NCBI GenBank assembly: GCA_900766735.1 | Contig: CAAFWO010000003.1 | Coordinates: 1 to 24,173, forward strand | DNA: 24,173 nt | From: Clostridia bacterium | GTDB lineage: Bacteria; Bacillota; Clostridia; CAKSNL01; HGM11501 | Reading direction: 5' to 3' | Shown here: positions 5,908 through 13,378 of the stretch, one piece after another | Layout of the letters: each line of letters starts with the position of its first letter | Numbering within the stretch: position 1 is the stretch's first letter | Translations under genes and position numbers: made by a program | The notes under the pieces: generated by a model | Seen by the model: the letters and a program-made list of their open reading frames with translations, nothing else | Databases searched by the model: none | Told to the model about the DNA's origin: nothing

Positions 5908-5930
5908 ATCCGCTGAATTTATGATATTAT
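5902..5930 (+). promoter_or_regulatory. Promoter of tRNA-Thr/tRNA-Tyr
   Basis: TTGACA (5902-5907), 17 bases, TATTAT (5925-5930), only 11 bases before the tRNA-Thr gene, with phased A-tracts upstream. Confidence 0.85.
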
Positions 5931-5941
5931 ATCATTGTTGC

Positions 5942-6017
5942 GCTGGTGTAGCTCAATTGGCAGAGCAGCTGATTTGTAATCAGCAGGTTGCGGGTTCAAG
6001 TCCCATCACCAGCTCCA
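5942..6017 (+). tRNA. tRNA-Thr(TGT)
   Basis: A complete 76-base tRNA: acceptor GCTGGTG/CACCAGC, anticodon stem CTGAT/ATCAG around loop TTGTA with anticodon TGT, T-loop GGTTCAAGTCC, encoded CCA. Six bases separate it from tRNA-Tyr. Confidence 0.96.
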
Positions 6018-6023
6018 GTATAG

Positions 6024-6108
6024 GGGGAGATTCCCGAGTGGCCAAAGGGGACAGACTGTAAATCTGCTGCAATTTGCTTCGGTGGTTCGAATCCACCTCT
6101 CCCCACCA
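6024..6108 (+). tRNA. tRNA-Tyr(GTA)
   Basis: An 85-base class II tRNA: acceptor GGGGAGA/TCTCCCC, D-arm TTCCCGAGTGGCCAAAGGGG typical of tRNA-Tyr, loop CTGTAAA with anticodon GTA, long variable arm, encoded CCA. Co-transcribed with tRNA-Thr. Confidence 0.96.
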
Positions 6109-6148
6109 TAACAATATTATCCGAACCGTTTTTGTTCGCGATAACATT

Positions 6149-6191
6149 AAAACTCCTTGACAGTTGATGCCTGTCAAGGAGTTTTCTTTTT
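6149..6191 (+). terminator. Terminator of the tRNA-Thr/Tyr operon
   Basis: Perfect 15-base stem (AAAACTCCTTGACAG / CTGTCAAGGAGTTTT), 7-base loop, then CTTTTTT. It may also serve the convergent gene ending at 6198. Confidence 0.92.
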
Positions 6192-6197
6192 AGCCTC

Positions 6198-6401
6198 CTA
6201 TTCCGCTAAAAACTCGCAGCCGTCGCAGTAGTTCGGTGCGCCGTAGGAGCACTCTATGTCCGCGGCGCAGTTTACGATGCTGTTCTCGCAGATCGCGTTT
6301 GCAAGCTCGGTGAGCGCTTCCTCGATGTCCTCCGAAAGAACGCCGCTGTTGATGAGCCTATAGAGAAGTTCTTTCGCTTCTTTTCTCGACACCCGCCTCA
6401 C
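6198..6401 (-). CDS. Small cysteine-rich protein, unknown
   Basis: The 67-residue product has a basic helical N-terminal half (KEAKELLYRLINSGVLSED) and a cysteine-rich C-terminal third with five cysteines (residues about 38-62, ending CDGCEF), which could bind a metal. It starts at GTG 6401 after AAGGTGAGGAGG; a second GTG three codons on is possible. The start overlaps, as GTGA, a TGA that would end the upstream gene if that gene were read in its -1 frame. I do not recognise a family; small phage proteins with a similar helical start exist, but that is a weak resemblance. Confidence 0.65.
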   Translation of the reverse strand: MRRVSRKEAKELLYRLINSGVLSEDIEEALTELANAICENSIVNCAADIECSYGAPNYCDGCEFLAE

Positions 6402-6426
6402 CTCCTCACCTTTTCGTGATAGCGGT

Positions 6427-7050
6427 CTAAGAGCGCCCTGTATTTGTCGCGCGCCTTTTTAAGCTCCGCACCGTCTCGTCGCTGTCCGACAGTCCATAAG
6501 TCGACTCGCGTTCTACTTCTTCCAGATAAAGCTTCCTGTCGTTCTTCCCGGCAGACCAGGCCTGAACTCTTTCAAGGTCGGAAAGCGTTCCTCCGGCGAA
6601 CGGTTCGTCATACACTGTCTTCATCTCTTCGCCGGCTCTTCCGAGTCCCCAGTAATACTCCGCTTCCTCTCTGTTTTCTTCGGGAAGGCTCTCCAAAAGG
6701 TGCTTTTTGTTTTCACCGGAGCTCTTTTTTCCAACGTCTGAGCGAGACTCGTTGTCCGTTGCGGCCGTTTTTTCTGTCGTTTTCGCAATGTTGATTTCAT
6801 TTGATAGTTTTTTGCTGAGGTATTCCACAAACTTTTTATCTTCCTTGGAGCACGAGCCGTCGCTTCTCCCGGGGTGGTCTCCGAGTATGTAACGCATATT
6901 GAGATAACATTCTTCTTTTGTGTGCCCTGCGCCTCTCAGCTCTTTATCTAATAATTTACTGTCCGGATCAGAATATTTTAACATAAACCGCTCAATTATC
7001 GAATAGAGCTGTTTCTTGGTTTCGTCCGACGATGTACCGTCCCATTTCAT
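6427..7050 (-). CDS. Unrecognised hydrophilic protein, probably frameshifted near its 3' end
   Basis: As read, a 207-residue, highly charged protein with a low-complexity Lys/Glu/Ser linker around residues 85-125 and a tail rich in acidic residues; no known motif. Two signs suggest it is not intact. First, at the A5 run 6456-6460 the -1 frame continues as a natural helix (LKKARDKYRALLDRY) to a TGA at 6398-6400 that overlaps the next gene's GTG start, while the annotated frame ends in an unlike tail. Second, the ATG at 7050 has no ribosome-binding site, and the same frame stays open about 38 codons upstream without a start codon. One extra A would restore the 3' end. Alternatives: assembly error, decayed gene, or ribosomal slippage. 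Confidence 0.5.
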   Translation of the reverse strand: MKWDGTSSDETKKQLYSIIERFMLKYSDPDSKLLDKELRGAGHTKEECYLNMRYILGDHPGRSDGSCSKEDKKFVEYLSKKLSNEINIAKTTEKTAATDNESRSDVGKKSSGENKKHLLESLPEENREEAEYYWGLGRAGEEMKTVYDEPFAGGTLSDLERVQAWSAGKNDRKLYLEEVERESTYGLSDSDETVRSLKRRATNTGRS

Positions 7051-7175
7051 TTTGTTGGTGATTTTCCCGGCTGCACGAATATAGTCCGAGGGTTTTGCAT
7101 CCTTCGGAAAACAGTAATAAGAAAAAGCGAAAAACCAATGAACACATATTCCTTTTATAATAACTCATATTCTTA

Positions 7176-7204
7176 TTGACAAACAGGCCGCATTGTAATA
7201 TAGT
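7176..7204 (+). promoter_or_regulatory. Promoter of the DUF975 gene
   Basis: TTGACA (7176-7181), 17 bases, TATAGT (7199-7204). A perfect TATAAT at 7204-7209 would need a 22-base spacer. Confidence 0.7.
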
Positions 7205-7232
7205 ATAATTACAAAATACAGGAGGTATATTT

Positions 7233-7853
7233 ATGAACAGAGCAGAATTAAAATCCCAGGCAAAAGGCATTCTTTCGGCGAATTACTGGCCCATAATCGG
7301 CGCAACGGTGCTTGTAATGGCAATTTTAGCAGCCGTGGCGTCAGTCCCGGGCATCGGTAGCATTGCGTCATATTTCATCATTCCCGTAAGCCTCGGCTTA
7401 ACGCTTTACATTGTCGGCTTAATTGACGGAGGAAAGCCCTCTATTACCGACATCTTCACCAACGCGTTTGACGGAAGGTATTATTTAAGAAGAGTCGGCG
7501 GCTATGCGTGGATGATGCTTTTCACATTTCTCTGGAGTCTCCTTTTCGCTATCCCCGGAATCGTAAAGGCATATTCTTACGCACTCACGCCTTACATACT
7601 TGCAAAATACCCCGAGGTTCAGGCAAAGGAGGCGTTAAAGGTCTCCATGAAGATCATGGACGGCAAAAAGGCTGAGCTTTTCGTTCTTCATTTAAGCTTC
7701 ATCGGATGGGCGATGCTTGCCGGCATCACCTTTGGTCTTCTCGGAATCTTCTTCGTTATCCCCTATATGGCAATCACCGATACTCTTTGGTTCAAGCGCA
7801 CAATGGAGAGCGCGATCGAGACAGGTCTTTTCTCCTACACTCCCGTCGAGTAA
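7233..7853 (+). CDS. DUF975 integral membrane protein
   Basis: The 206-residue protein begins MNRAELKSQAKGIL, the usual DUF975 opening, followed by about four to five hydrophobic stretches (roughly residues 18-42, 46-66, 90-112, 153-182). A conserved middle segment (SYALTPYILAKYPEVQAKEALKVS) matches the family, in which helices and a short reentrant part alternate. It is a cytoplasmic-membrane protein of unknown role found widely in Firmicutes. ACAGGAGG precedes the ATG. It has its own promoter and terminator, so it is a single-gene unit, and no function is suggested by its neighbours. Confidence 0.9.
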   Translation: MNRAELKSQAKGILSANYWPIIGATVLVMAILAAVASVPGIGSIASYFIIPVSLGLTLYIVGLIDGGKPSITDIFTNAFDGRYYLRRVGGYAWMMLFTFLWSLLFAIPGIVKAYSYALTPYILAKYPEVQAKEALKVSMKIMDGKKAELFVLHLSFIGWAMLAGITFGLLGIFFVIPYMAITDTLWFKRTMESAIETGLFSYTPVE

Positions 7854-7856
7854 TAC

Positions 7857-7891
7857 AAAAACACCGCCGTTTAATAAACGGCGGTGTTCTT
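7857..7891 (+). terminator. Terminator of the DUF975 gene
   Basis: ACACCGCCGTTTA / TAAACGGCGGTGT hairpin with A-run before and TTCTT after. Its tail overlaps the -35 box of the next promoter. Confidence 0.8.
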
Positions 7892-7918
7892 GACTTTAAA
7901 CGAAAAACGTATTAAAAT
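7890..7918 (+). promoter_or_regulatory. Promoter of the HSDH-like SDR gene
   Basis: TTGACT (7890-7895), 17 bases, TAAAAT (7913-7918), then AAAGGAGG. The -35 box overlaps the end of the preceding terminator. Confidence 0.7.
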
Positions 7919-7941
7919 AGAATTAAAGGAGGTAATAAAAT

Positions 7942-8742
7942 ATGAGTTTCTTAAAAGGTAAAACTGCAATCATAACAGGCGGCGGAAGAGCCGTTCTTTC
8001 CGACGGGTCGTGCGGCTCGATCGGCTACGGCATCGCGACGGCATATGCTAAGGAGGGTGCGAATCTCGTTCTTACCGGGCGCAACACAAAAAAGCTTGAC
8101 GACGCAAAGGAGGAGCTCGAAAGGCTCTACGGCGTGAAGGTGCTCACAATGAGCGCAGACGTTAACTCCGGCGCAGACAACGAAGCAGTGGTGGCCGAAG
8201 TCGTGAAAAAAGCCTACGACACCTTCGGAAGGATCGACGTTTTGATCAACAACGCGCAGGCCTCCGCTTCAGGCGTTCCGCTTTCCGAGCACACGACCGA
8301 GCAGTTTGACCTTGCCATCTATTCCGGACTTTACGCAACATTTTATTATATGAAAGCGTGCTACCCCTATCTTAAGGAGACAAAGGGCACTGTCATCAAC
8401 TTCGCCTCCGGCGCGGGGCTTTTCGGCAACTTCGGCCAGTGCGCGTACGCCGCGGCAAAAGAGGGCATCCGCGGACTCACCAGAGTCGCCGCAACCGAGT
8501 GGGGCAAAGACGGCATAAATGTCAACATCGTGTGCCCGCTTGCGTGGACGGCTCAGCTCGAAAAATTCAAAGAAGCATATCCCGACGCGTTCACCGCTAA
8601 CGTTAAAATGCCCCCGATGGGCCACTACGGAGACGTAGAAAAGGAGATCGGCAGAGCGTGCGTTTCACTGGCTTCGCCCGATTTTAAGTATATGAGCGGC
8701 GAGACCATCACATTAGAGGGCGGAATGGGACTTCGCCCGTAA
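7942..8742 (+). CDS. Short-chain dehydrogenase, close to NADP-dependent 12alpha-hydroxysteroid dehydrogenase
   Basis: A 266-residue SDR with TGGG...GSIGYG (12-30), R47 in LTGRN (favours NADP), NNAQ (103-106, replacing the common NNAG), catalytic S156 (NFASGAG), Y169 and K173 (YAAAK). Many stretches follow, from memory, the clostridial 12alpha-hydroxysteroid dehydrogenase of strain C48-50: NNAQASASG, IYSGLYATFYYM, FASGAGLFGN, VAATEWGKD, SPDFKYMSGET and GGMGLRP. That enzyme oxidises the 12alpha-hydroxyl of bile acids such as cholate. Here the glycine-rich loop carries about seven extra residues (RAVLSDGSCG). The same subfamily may include enzymes for other substrates, so bile-acid activity is a strong hint, not proof. 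It is a single-gene unit with AAAGGAGG, its own promoter and terminator; no bai genes are in the window. Confidence 0.85.
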   Translation: MSFLKGKTAIITGGGRAVLSDGSCGSIGYGIATAYAKEGANLVLTGRNTKKLDDAKEELERLYGVKVLTMSADVNSGADNEAVVAEVVKKAYDTFGRIDVLINNAQASASGVPLSEHTTEQFDLAIYSGLYATFYYMKACYPYLKETKGTVINFASGAGLFGNFGQCAYAAAKEGIRGLTRVAATEWGKDGINVNIVCPLAWTAQLEKFKEAYPDAFTANVKMPPMGHYGDVEKEIGRACVSLASPDFKYMSGETITLEGGMGLRP

Positions 8743-8755
8743 CCTGATCTTAAAG

Positions 8756-8787
8756 AAAAAACCTGAAAGCAATGCTTTCAGGTTTTT
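8756..8787. terminator. Bidirectional terminator between the SDR and htpX-like genes
   Basis: AAAAACCTGAAAGC / GCTTTCAGGTTTTT with a three-base loop serves the convergent genes; it ends three bases from the htpX stop. Confidence 0.92.
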
Positions 8788-8789
8788 AT

Positions 8790-9704
8790 TTATCTGAAGT
8801 TTTCCTCAGCCATATTATAGAGCGCTTCGATTCGCTTTTCGATCGGCGGATGCGTGGAAAAGAGGTTTGAAAAAGCGTTTCTCTTTTTCATCGGGTCCGA
8901 AATATACATGCTCTCGGTCGCACTGCTCGCGTTTCTCACAGGCTGTGAGTTTGCGCCGAGCTTCGAAAGAGCGGAGGCTAACCCCCTCGGGTTTCCCGTG
9001 AGCGAGGCAGATGTCGCGTCCGCCAGGTATTCCCTGTTTCTTGATAACGCCATCCTCAAAAGCTGGCCCGCTATCGGCGCGATGATGATAAATATCAGCC
9101 CTAAAATCGCCAGTATTCCCGAGCCGGAGTCCGAGTCCGAATCGCGCCGCCTTCTCGCTCCGCCCCACCAGAGTGAACGCGAAAACATATCCGAAATGAT
9201 GATAACTGCGCCGATCATGACCGACGCAACGGTCTGAAGCAGAATATCGTAATTTTTGATATGTCCCATCTCATGCGCCAGAACGCCGGAAAGCTCATCG
9301 GGCGTCATCATATTAAGAAGTCCTCTCGTCGCGGCTATGGCCGAATGGGACGGGTTTCTCCCGGTCGCAAAAGCGTTCGGAGACGAATCCTCAACCACAT
9401 AAAGCTTCGGCATCGGAACGCCTGCCCTGTCGGCAAGCGGAGCGACCGTGCTTTGCAATATGCGAAGATCATCGCCCGTCGCCTCGTGTGCGCCGCTCAT
9501 CTTTATCACCATCTTATCGGAATTCCAATAGGAAAACACGCTCGACATGATCGAAATGACGCCGGCTATGACAATTGCATATTCTCCCCAGCCCATAGCG
9601 TATGCTATGAAGTACACAACGAGGTATAAAAGCGCGGTTATAAGCGCTACTATCAGCGCTGTTTTTAATTTGTTAGAGAAAACAGATGCTTTCATATTAC
9701 TCAT
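8790..9704 (-). CDS. htpX: HtpX-like M48 membrane zinc metalloprotease
   Basis: The 304-residue protein has two N-terminal membrane helices (about 14-37 and 40-58), the zinc-binding HEMGH at 144-148, a further hydrophobic pair around 153-178 and 196-216, and the third ligand glutamate in SRNREYLADA. Order and length match HtpX, which degrades misfolded membrane proteins with its active site on the cytoplasmic side. A basic/acidic loop (RRRRDSDSDS) separates the second pair of helices. The ATG at 9704 overlaps the TGA of the rhamnosidase gene as ATGA, so it is translationally coupled to it, an odd partnership. A second ATG three codons later is also possible. Most HtpX genes stand alone, so control here probably follows the rhamnosidase promoter. 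Confidence 0.93.
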   Translation of the reverse strand: MSNMKASVFSNKLKTALIVALITALLYLVVYFIAYAMGWGEYAIVIAGVISIMSSVFSYWNSDKMVIKMSGAHEATGDDLRILQSTVAPLADRAGVPMPKLYVVEDSSPNAFATGRNPSHSAIAATRGLLNMMTPDELSGVLAHEMGHIKNYDILLQTVASVMIGAVIIISDMFSRSLWWGGARRRRDSDSDSGSGILAILGLIFIIIAPIAGQLLRMALSRNREYLADATSASLTGNPRGLASALSKLGANSQPVRNASSATESMYISDPMKKRNAFSNLFSTHPPIEKRIEALYNMAEENFR

Positions 9705-11890
9705 CTTTCATAAAAAATATAGTCGCCGGCCTCAACATGATAATGCTTGTCGCCCAAAATAATCTCTGTCTCGCACGGAGTCGTGATGTCATAGCGAATG
9801 CCGTCGTTCGTATAGCTCCATTTGCTCGATATTTTGCCCCTGCGCGTTTCAACGGAGGCGGTAAGATGGCCGAGCCTTTTATCCGGATGCGGCTCTATCA
9901 CCGCTTTTTCAAAACCGGGCGCCTCTTCACAGCGCTTTATACCTGCGGCATAGCCGTATACCCAGTCAGCGACCGCACCGTATGCATAATGGTTAAACGA
10001 GTTCATATCAACACACTGGCCGGTCGTGGAATACCAGAGGCTTCCGTCCGTCTTCTGCCCGTCCCAGTGCTCCCAGATAGTTGTCGCGCCGGCATTTACC
10101 GAATAGAGCCACGACGGGAACTCCTCTCTTAAAAGAAGGCTGTAGGCAATGTCCTGATAGCCGTTTTCGGAAAGCGCATGAAGAAGATAGGGCGTGCCGA
10201 CAAAGCCGGTCATAAGGTGCATTCCGCAGTCACGCACGAGTGATGCCAGGCGCTCGGCAGTCTTCTTTTTGTCCGCCGTTAGGTCAAAATAAAGTGCAAG
10301 TGCGCACTCCGTCTGCGTTTCATAGTTCTCACCAAATGCCTTTATAAACTGCTTTTTGATGTTTTTATAAAGCTTTTCATACTCCTTCATATCGTGCGAG
10401 AGTATCTTTCCTATTTTAATAAGCAACGAAGTCGAATATGCATAAAACGCTGTGCCGATAAAATCCTTCCTGGTTGAGCCGGCAAGACTTCCCTCCGGTG
10501 CGTCAAGCCCAAGCCAGTCGCCGAACTGAAAGTGTCCCGTAAACATATACTTATCCTTGGTGACTCTTCCCATATAGTCGACCCAGCCCTTCATGGTGTC
10601 AAAGTTGTCTTTTAGTATCTCCGTGTCACCGTAGGTCAGATACATCTGCCACGGGCAGATCAGGATCGCGTCACCCCAGGCGGAGCTGTTTGACAAAAGC
10701 CCCTCGTCAAGAACCGATGCGTCCTCCCACCTTGCCGGAACTAATTTCGGGACCCTTCCGTCCATTGACGCCGCGGAAACATCATGCATCCACTTTTTGA
10801 AGAACTTAAGTACATCAAAGTTAAAGCTTGCCGCGTGTGCGAAAACCTGTGCATCGCCAGTCCAGCCCTTGCGCTCATCTCTCTGCGGGCAGTCGGTCGG
10901 CACATCTAAATAGTTATCCTTCTGACCCCAGAATATATTATCAAAAAGCTTATTTAATTTCTCATTGGAGCAGTTTAAATAGCCCGTTTTCTTAATATCG
11001 GAATAAACGCAGATACCCTCGAAATTATTGGGATCGATCCCGCCCTTCGGGCACTCAGTGAGCCTTAAATAACGGAATCCGAAGAACGTGAACTTCGGTT
11101 TGAATACGTTTAATCCGTCCTTACAGATAAACTCCATTCTCGCCTTTGCCGAGCGGTAATTTCCGTTAAAGAAGTTGCCGTCCTTATCTAATATCTCCGC
11201 GCACTCCAAAACGTATCTGTCGCCCTTTTTGGCGTTGACGGATATTTTAACATATCCTGTCATGTTCTGGCCGAAATCGAGAATCTTATCCCCGTTCGCC
11301 GCGGTGATGAGCGAGGGGCGAATCCTCTCGTGCTCGCAGATCTTCTCGCCCTCCTGAGGGATCAATATCTTCTTGTCCCACTTAATCTTTTTGCAGGGAA
11401 CGGCTCTTCTGTCAACATAGTTAAAGTCCCACGTTTCGCCGTTATAGCAGTCAGAATACAAAATGTTGCTTCTCTTGGTTTTCCACGTTTCATCGGTCGT
11501 TATCTTTTCGGCTGTTCCGTCCTCATATTCTATCAAAAGCTCCGCCGCTACGGCAACCGGAAGATCCTCCTGCCCCGGTCTTAAAGCCGCCATTCTGCCG
11601 CGGTACCAGCCGTTTCCGACCTCGATTTCAAGCTTATTTTTCTTCTTTAACATATCTGTGACATCATAGGTCTGATACTGAAGCCTTTTTGCCACCTGCG
11701 TCCACCCGGGAGCAAGAACATAGTCCGACACTCTTTTTGAGTTGATTCTTGCCTCATAGTTGCCGAGAGACGTCGCCGTTAAATATGCACTCTTAATTTT
11801 TTTCTCTGTTTCGAACTCCTTATAAAATATCACGCAGGCGGAAAAATCATATTTCTTGCCGCTCACGATAAAATCTGCGTTAAATTTCAT
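9701..11890 (-). CDS. GH78 alpha-L-rhamnosidase, cytoplasmic
   Basis: The 729-residue protein has a jelly-roll N-terminal region (about 1-180, with the GNGWYRGR motif at 92-99), a second beta domain (about 185-300, DFGQNMTGYV), the (alpha/alpha)6 catalytic barrel (about 305-650) and a C-terminal beta domain. The catalytic region shows DCPQRDERKGWTGD at 333-346, with E339 the likely general acid, and WEHWDG with E607 the likely general base. It has no signal peptide, so it probably cleaves short imported rhamnosides such as flavonoid glycosides or pectic oligomers. AGAGGG precedes the ATG and a strong promoter lies upstream. No rhamnose isomerase, kinase or transporter is in the window. The only gene in its operon is the coupled htpX-like gene. 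Confidence 0.93.
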   Translation of the reverse strand: MKFNADFIVSGKKYDFSACVIFYKEFETEKKIKSAYLTATSLGNYEARINSKRVSDYVLAPGWTQVAKRLQYQTYDVTDMLKKKNKLEIEVGNGWYRGRMAALRPGQEDLPVAVAAELLIEYEDGTAEKITTDETWKTKRSNILYSDCYNGETWDFNYVDRRAVPCKKIKWDKKILIPQEGEKICEHERIRPSLITAANGDKILDFGQNMTGYVKISVNAKKGDRYVLECAEILDKDGNFFNGNYRSAKARMEFICKDGLNVFKPKFTFFGFRYLRLTECPKGGIDPNNFEGICVYSDIKKTGYLNCSNEKLNKLFDNIFWGQKDNYLDVPTDCPQRDERKGWTGDAQVFAHAASFNFDVLKFFKKWMHDVSAASMDGRVPKLVPARWEDASVLDEGLLSNSSAWGDAILICPWQMYLTYGDTEILKDNFDTMKGWVDYMGRVTKDKYMFTGHFQFGDWLGLDAPEGSLAGSTRKDFIGTAFYAYSTSLLIKIGKILSHDMKEYEKLYKNIKKQFIKAFGENYETQTECALALYFDLTADKKKTAERLASLVRDCGMHLMTGFVGTPYLLHALSENGYQDIAYSLLLREEFPSWLYSVNAGATTIWEHWDGQKTDGSLWYSTTGQCVDMNSFNHYAYGAVADWVYGYAAGIKRCEEAPGFEKAVIEPHPDKRLGHLTASVETRRGKISSKWSYTNDGIRYDITTPCETEIILGDKHYHVEAGDYIFYER

Positions 11891-11912
11891 TTAAATACCC
11901 TCTTTTTTTATG

Positions 11913-11941
11913 ATTATACACTTTATCATTTGGCATGTCAA
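11913..11941 (-). promoter_or_regulatory. Promoter of the rhamnosidase-htpX operon
   Basis: On the minus strand TTGACA (11936-11941), 17 bases, TATAAT (11913-11918), both perfect; a constitutive-strength promoter for a catabolic enzyme. No clear operator was seen. Confidence 0.88.
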
Positions 11942-11963
11942 TGTATTATTGTTAATTTTTAAT

Positions 11964-11997
11964 TAAAAAAGGTTTCGTTTTCACGAAACCTTTTTTA
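11964..11997 (-). terminator. Terminator after nfnB
   Basis: A6-GGTTTCGT / ACGAAACC-T6 hairpin with a 4-base loop lies directly at the nfnB stop. Confidence 0.92.
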
Positions 11998-11998
11998 C

Positions 11999-13378
11999 CT
12001 ATTTTATGCTTTCTGTTATAGCCTCTGCCGCGGCCTTTCCCGCGCCCATGGCAAGGATGACCGTTGCCGCGCCCGTCACGGCGTCGCCGCCGGCATACAC
12101 ATTTTCGACCGACGTTTTGCCGGACTCGGAAAATGTCTTGATGCCGCCCCAGCTTTCTGTCTCAAGGTCGGGCTCGCTCGCTTTTATTAAGGGGTTGGGT
12201 GATGTTCCGATCGCCATTATCACAACATCGCAGTCGATCGTAAATTCAGAGCCCTGCTTTTCAACCGGGCGCCGCCTTCCGGACGCGTCCGGCTCACCCA
12301 ATTCCATCTCGACGCATTTGATGCCCGAAACAAAGCCCTTATCATCGCCCAGTATCTCTTTGGGGTTGGTGAGAAGCTTAAAGATGATGCCCTCCTCCTC
12401 GGCATGGTGAACCTCTTCGGCTCTTGCAGGGAGCTCCGCCATCGAACGGCGGTACACGATATAGACCTCGTCCGCGCCGAGTCTTAAAGCACTTCTTGCC
12501 GCGTCCATCGCAACGTTTCCGCCGCCGACAACGCAGACCTTTTTGCCCTTCTTGATGGGCGTGTCCGAGTTATCGCGGTACGCCTTCATTAAGTTTACTC
12601 TCGTCAAAAACTCGTTTGCCGAATAAACGCCCTTTAACGACTCGCCGGGAATGTTCATAAACCTTGGAAGTCCCGCTCCCGAGCCGATGAATACAGCGTC
12701 AAACCCTTCTCTTATCTCGTCCATCGTGATCGTTTTTCCGACAACGACGTTCGTCTCAACCTTAACGCCGAGTGCTGCAAGCGAGTCGATCTCGCGCTTA
12801 ACGATCGCCTTCGGAAGTCTGAATTCCGGAATGCCGTAAACCAAAACTCCGCCGGGAGTGTGAAGTGCTTCAAACACCGTCACATCAAACCCGTTTTTCG
12901 CCAAAACGCCGGCGCATGCAAGACCCGAAGGGCCGGAGCCGACGATGGCCACCTTTTTGCCGTTTTTCGCAACCTCTTTTTTCTCTATCTCCGTGCTGTC
13001 GTTATGGCGGTCGGCAACGAATCTTTCAAGCCTTCCGATTCCGACGCTTTCGCCCTTGATGCCGCGGACGCACTTGCCCTCGCACTGGTTCTCCTGGGGA
13101 CAAACTCTTCCGCAGATCGCCGGAAGCGAGCTCGATTCGGTGATAATGTCATACGCCTCTTCAAATTTGCCCTCGGCAACCTTTTTTATAAAGTCCGGGA
13201 TCTTGATATTTACCGGGCAACCCGAAACGCAGGGGCTGTTTTTGCACCCGAGACAGCGCTGTGCCTCGGAGATCGCCGTTTCCTCGTCATAGCCCAATGC
13301 GACCTCGGAAAAATTCCTTCCTCTTACGATCGGGTCCTGCACGGGCATTTCGTGTTTTTGAGGTGACATATTAGCCAT
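11999..13378 (-). CDS. nfnB: NfnB: large subunit of NADH-dependent reduced ferredoxin:NADP+ oxidoreductase
   Basis: This 459-residue protein starts with an iron-sulfur domain having two cysteine sets (C42, C45, C50, C54 and C89, C93, C99, C103) for two [4Fe-4S] clusters. Two dinucleotide folds follow: FAD (GSGPSGLAC, 147-155) and NADPH (VVGGGNVAMDAAR, then YRRS), ending with the GDAVTGAATVILAMGAGK FAD tail. The same fold is used by the glutamate synthase small subunit, but pairing with an NfnA-type gene directly upstream, and the absence of a large glutamate synthase subunit, favour Nfn. Nfn couples NADH and reduced ferredoxin to NADP+ reduction by flavin-based bifurcation. The start is ATG 13378 after GGCGGTGA, overlapping nfnA by 8 bases. 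Confidence 0.92.
   Translation of the reverse strand: MANMSPQKHEMPVQDPIVRGRNFSEVALGYDEETAISEAQRCLGCKNSPCVSGCPVNIKIPDFIKKVAEGKFEEAYDIITESSSLPAICGRVCPQENQCEGKCVRGIKGESVGIGRLERFVADRHNDSTEIEKKEVAKNGKKVAIVGSGPSGLACAGVLAKNGFDVTVFEALHTPGGVLVYGIPEFRLPKAIVKREIDSLAALGVKVETNVVVGKTITMDEIREGFDAVFIGSGAGLPRFMNIPGESLKGVYSANEFLTRVNLMKAYRDNSDTPIKKGKKVCVVGGGNVAMDAARSALRLGADEVYIVYRRSMAELPARAEEVHHAEEEGIIFKLLTNPKEILGDDKGFVSGIKCVEMELGEPDASGRRRPVEKQGSEFTIDCDVVIMAIGTSPNPLIKASEPDLETESWGGIKTFSESGKTSVENVYAGGDAVTGAATVILAMGAGKAAAEAITESIK

Noticed and set aside
5980..6177. 65-residue minus-strand reading frame
   Set aside because: It overlaps both tRNA genes on the opposite strand and has no ribosome-binding site.
6456..6462. 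Programmed -1 frameshift signal (CTTAAAAAG)
   Set aside because: The site does not fit the X-XXY-YYZ rule and I saw no clear downstream stem or pseudoknot, so a plain one-base indel is the simpler reading; kept only as an alternative.
9686..10132. 148-residue plus-strand reading frame at the rhamnosidase 3' end
   Set aside because: Antisense shadow of the conserved GH78 C-terminal domain and the coupled htpX start.
11999..13378. Glutamate synthase small subunit (gltD)
   Set aside because: The fold matches, but no large subunit is near and an NfnA-type gene overlaps it, which favours NfnB.
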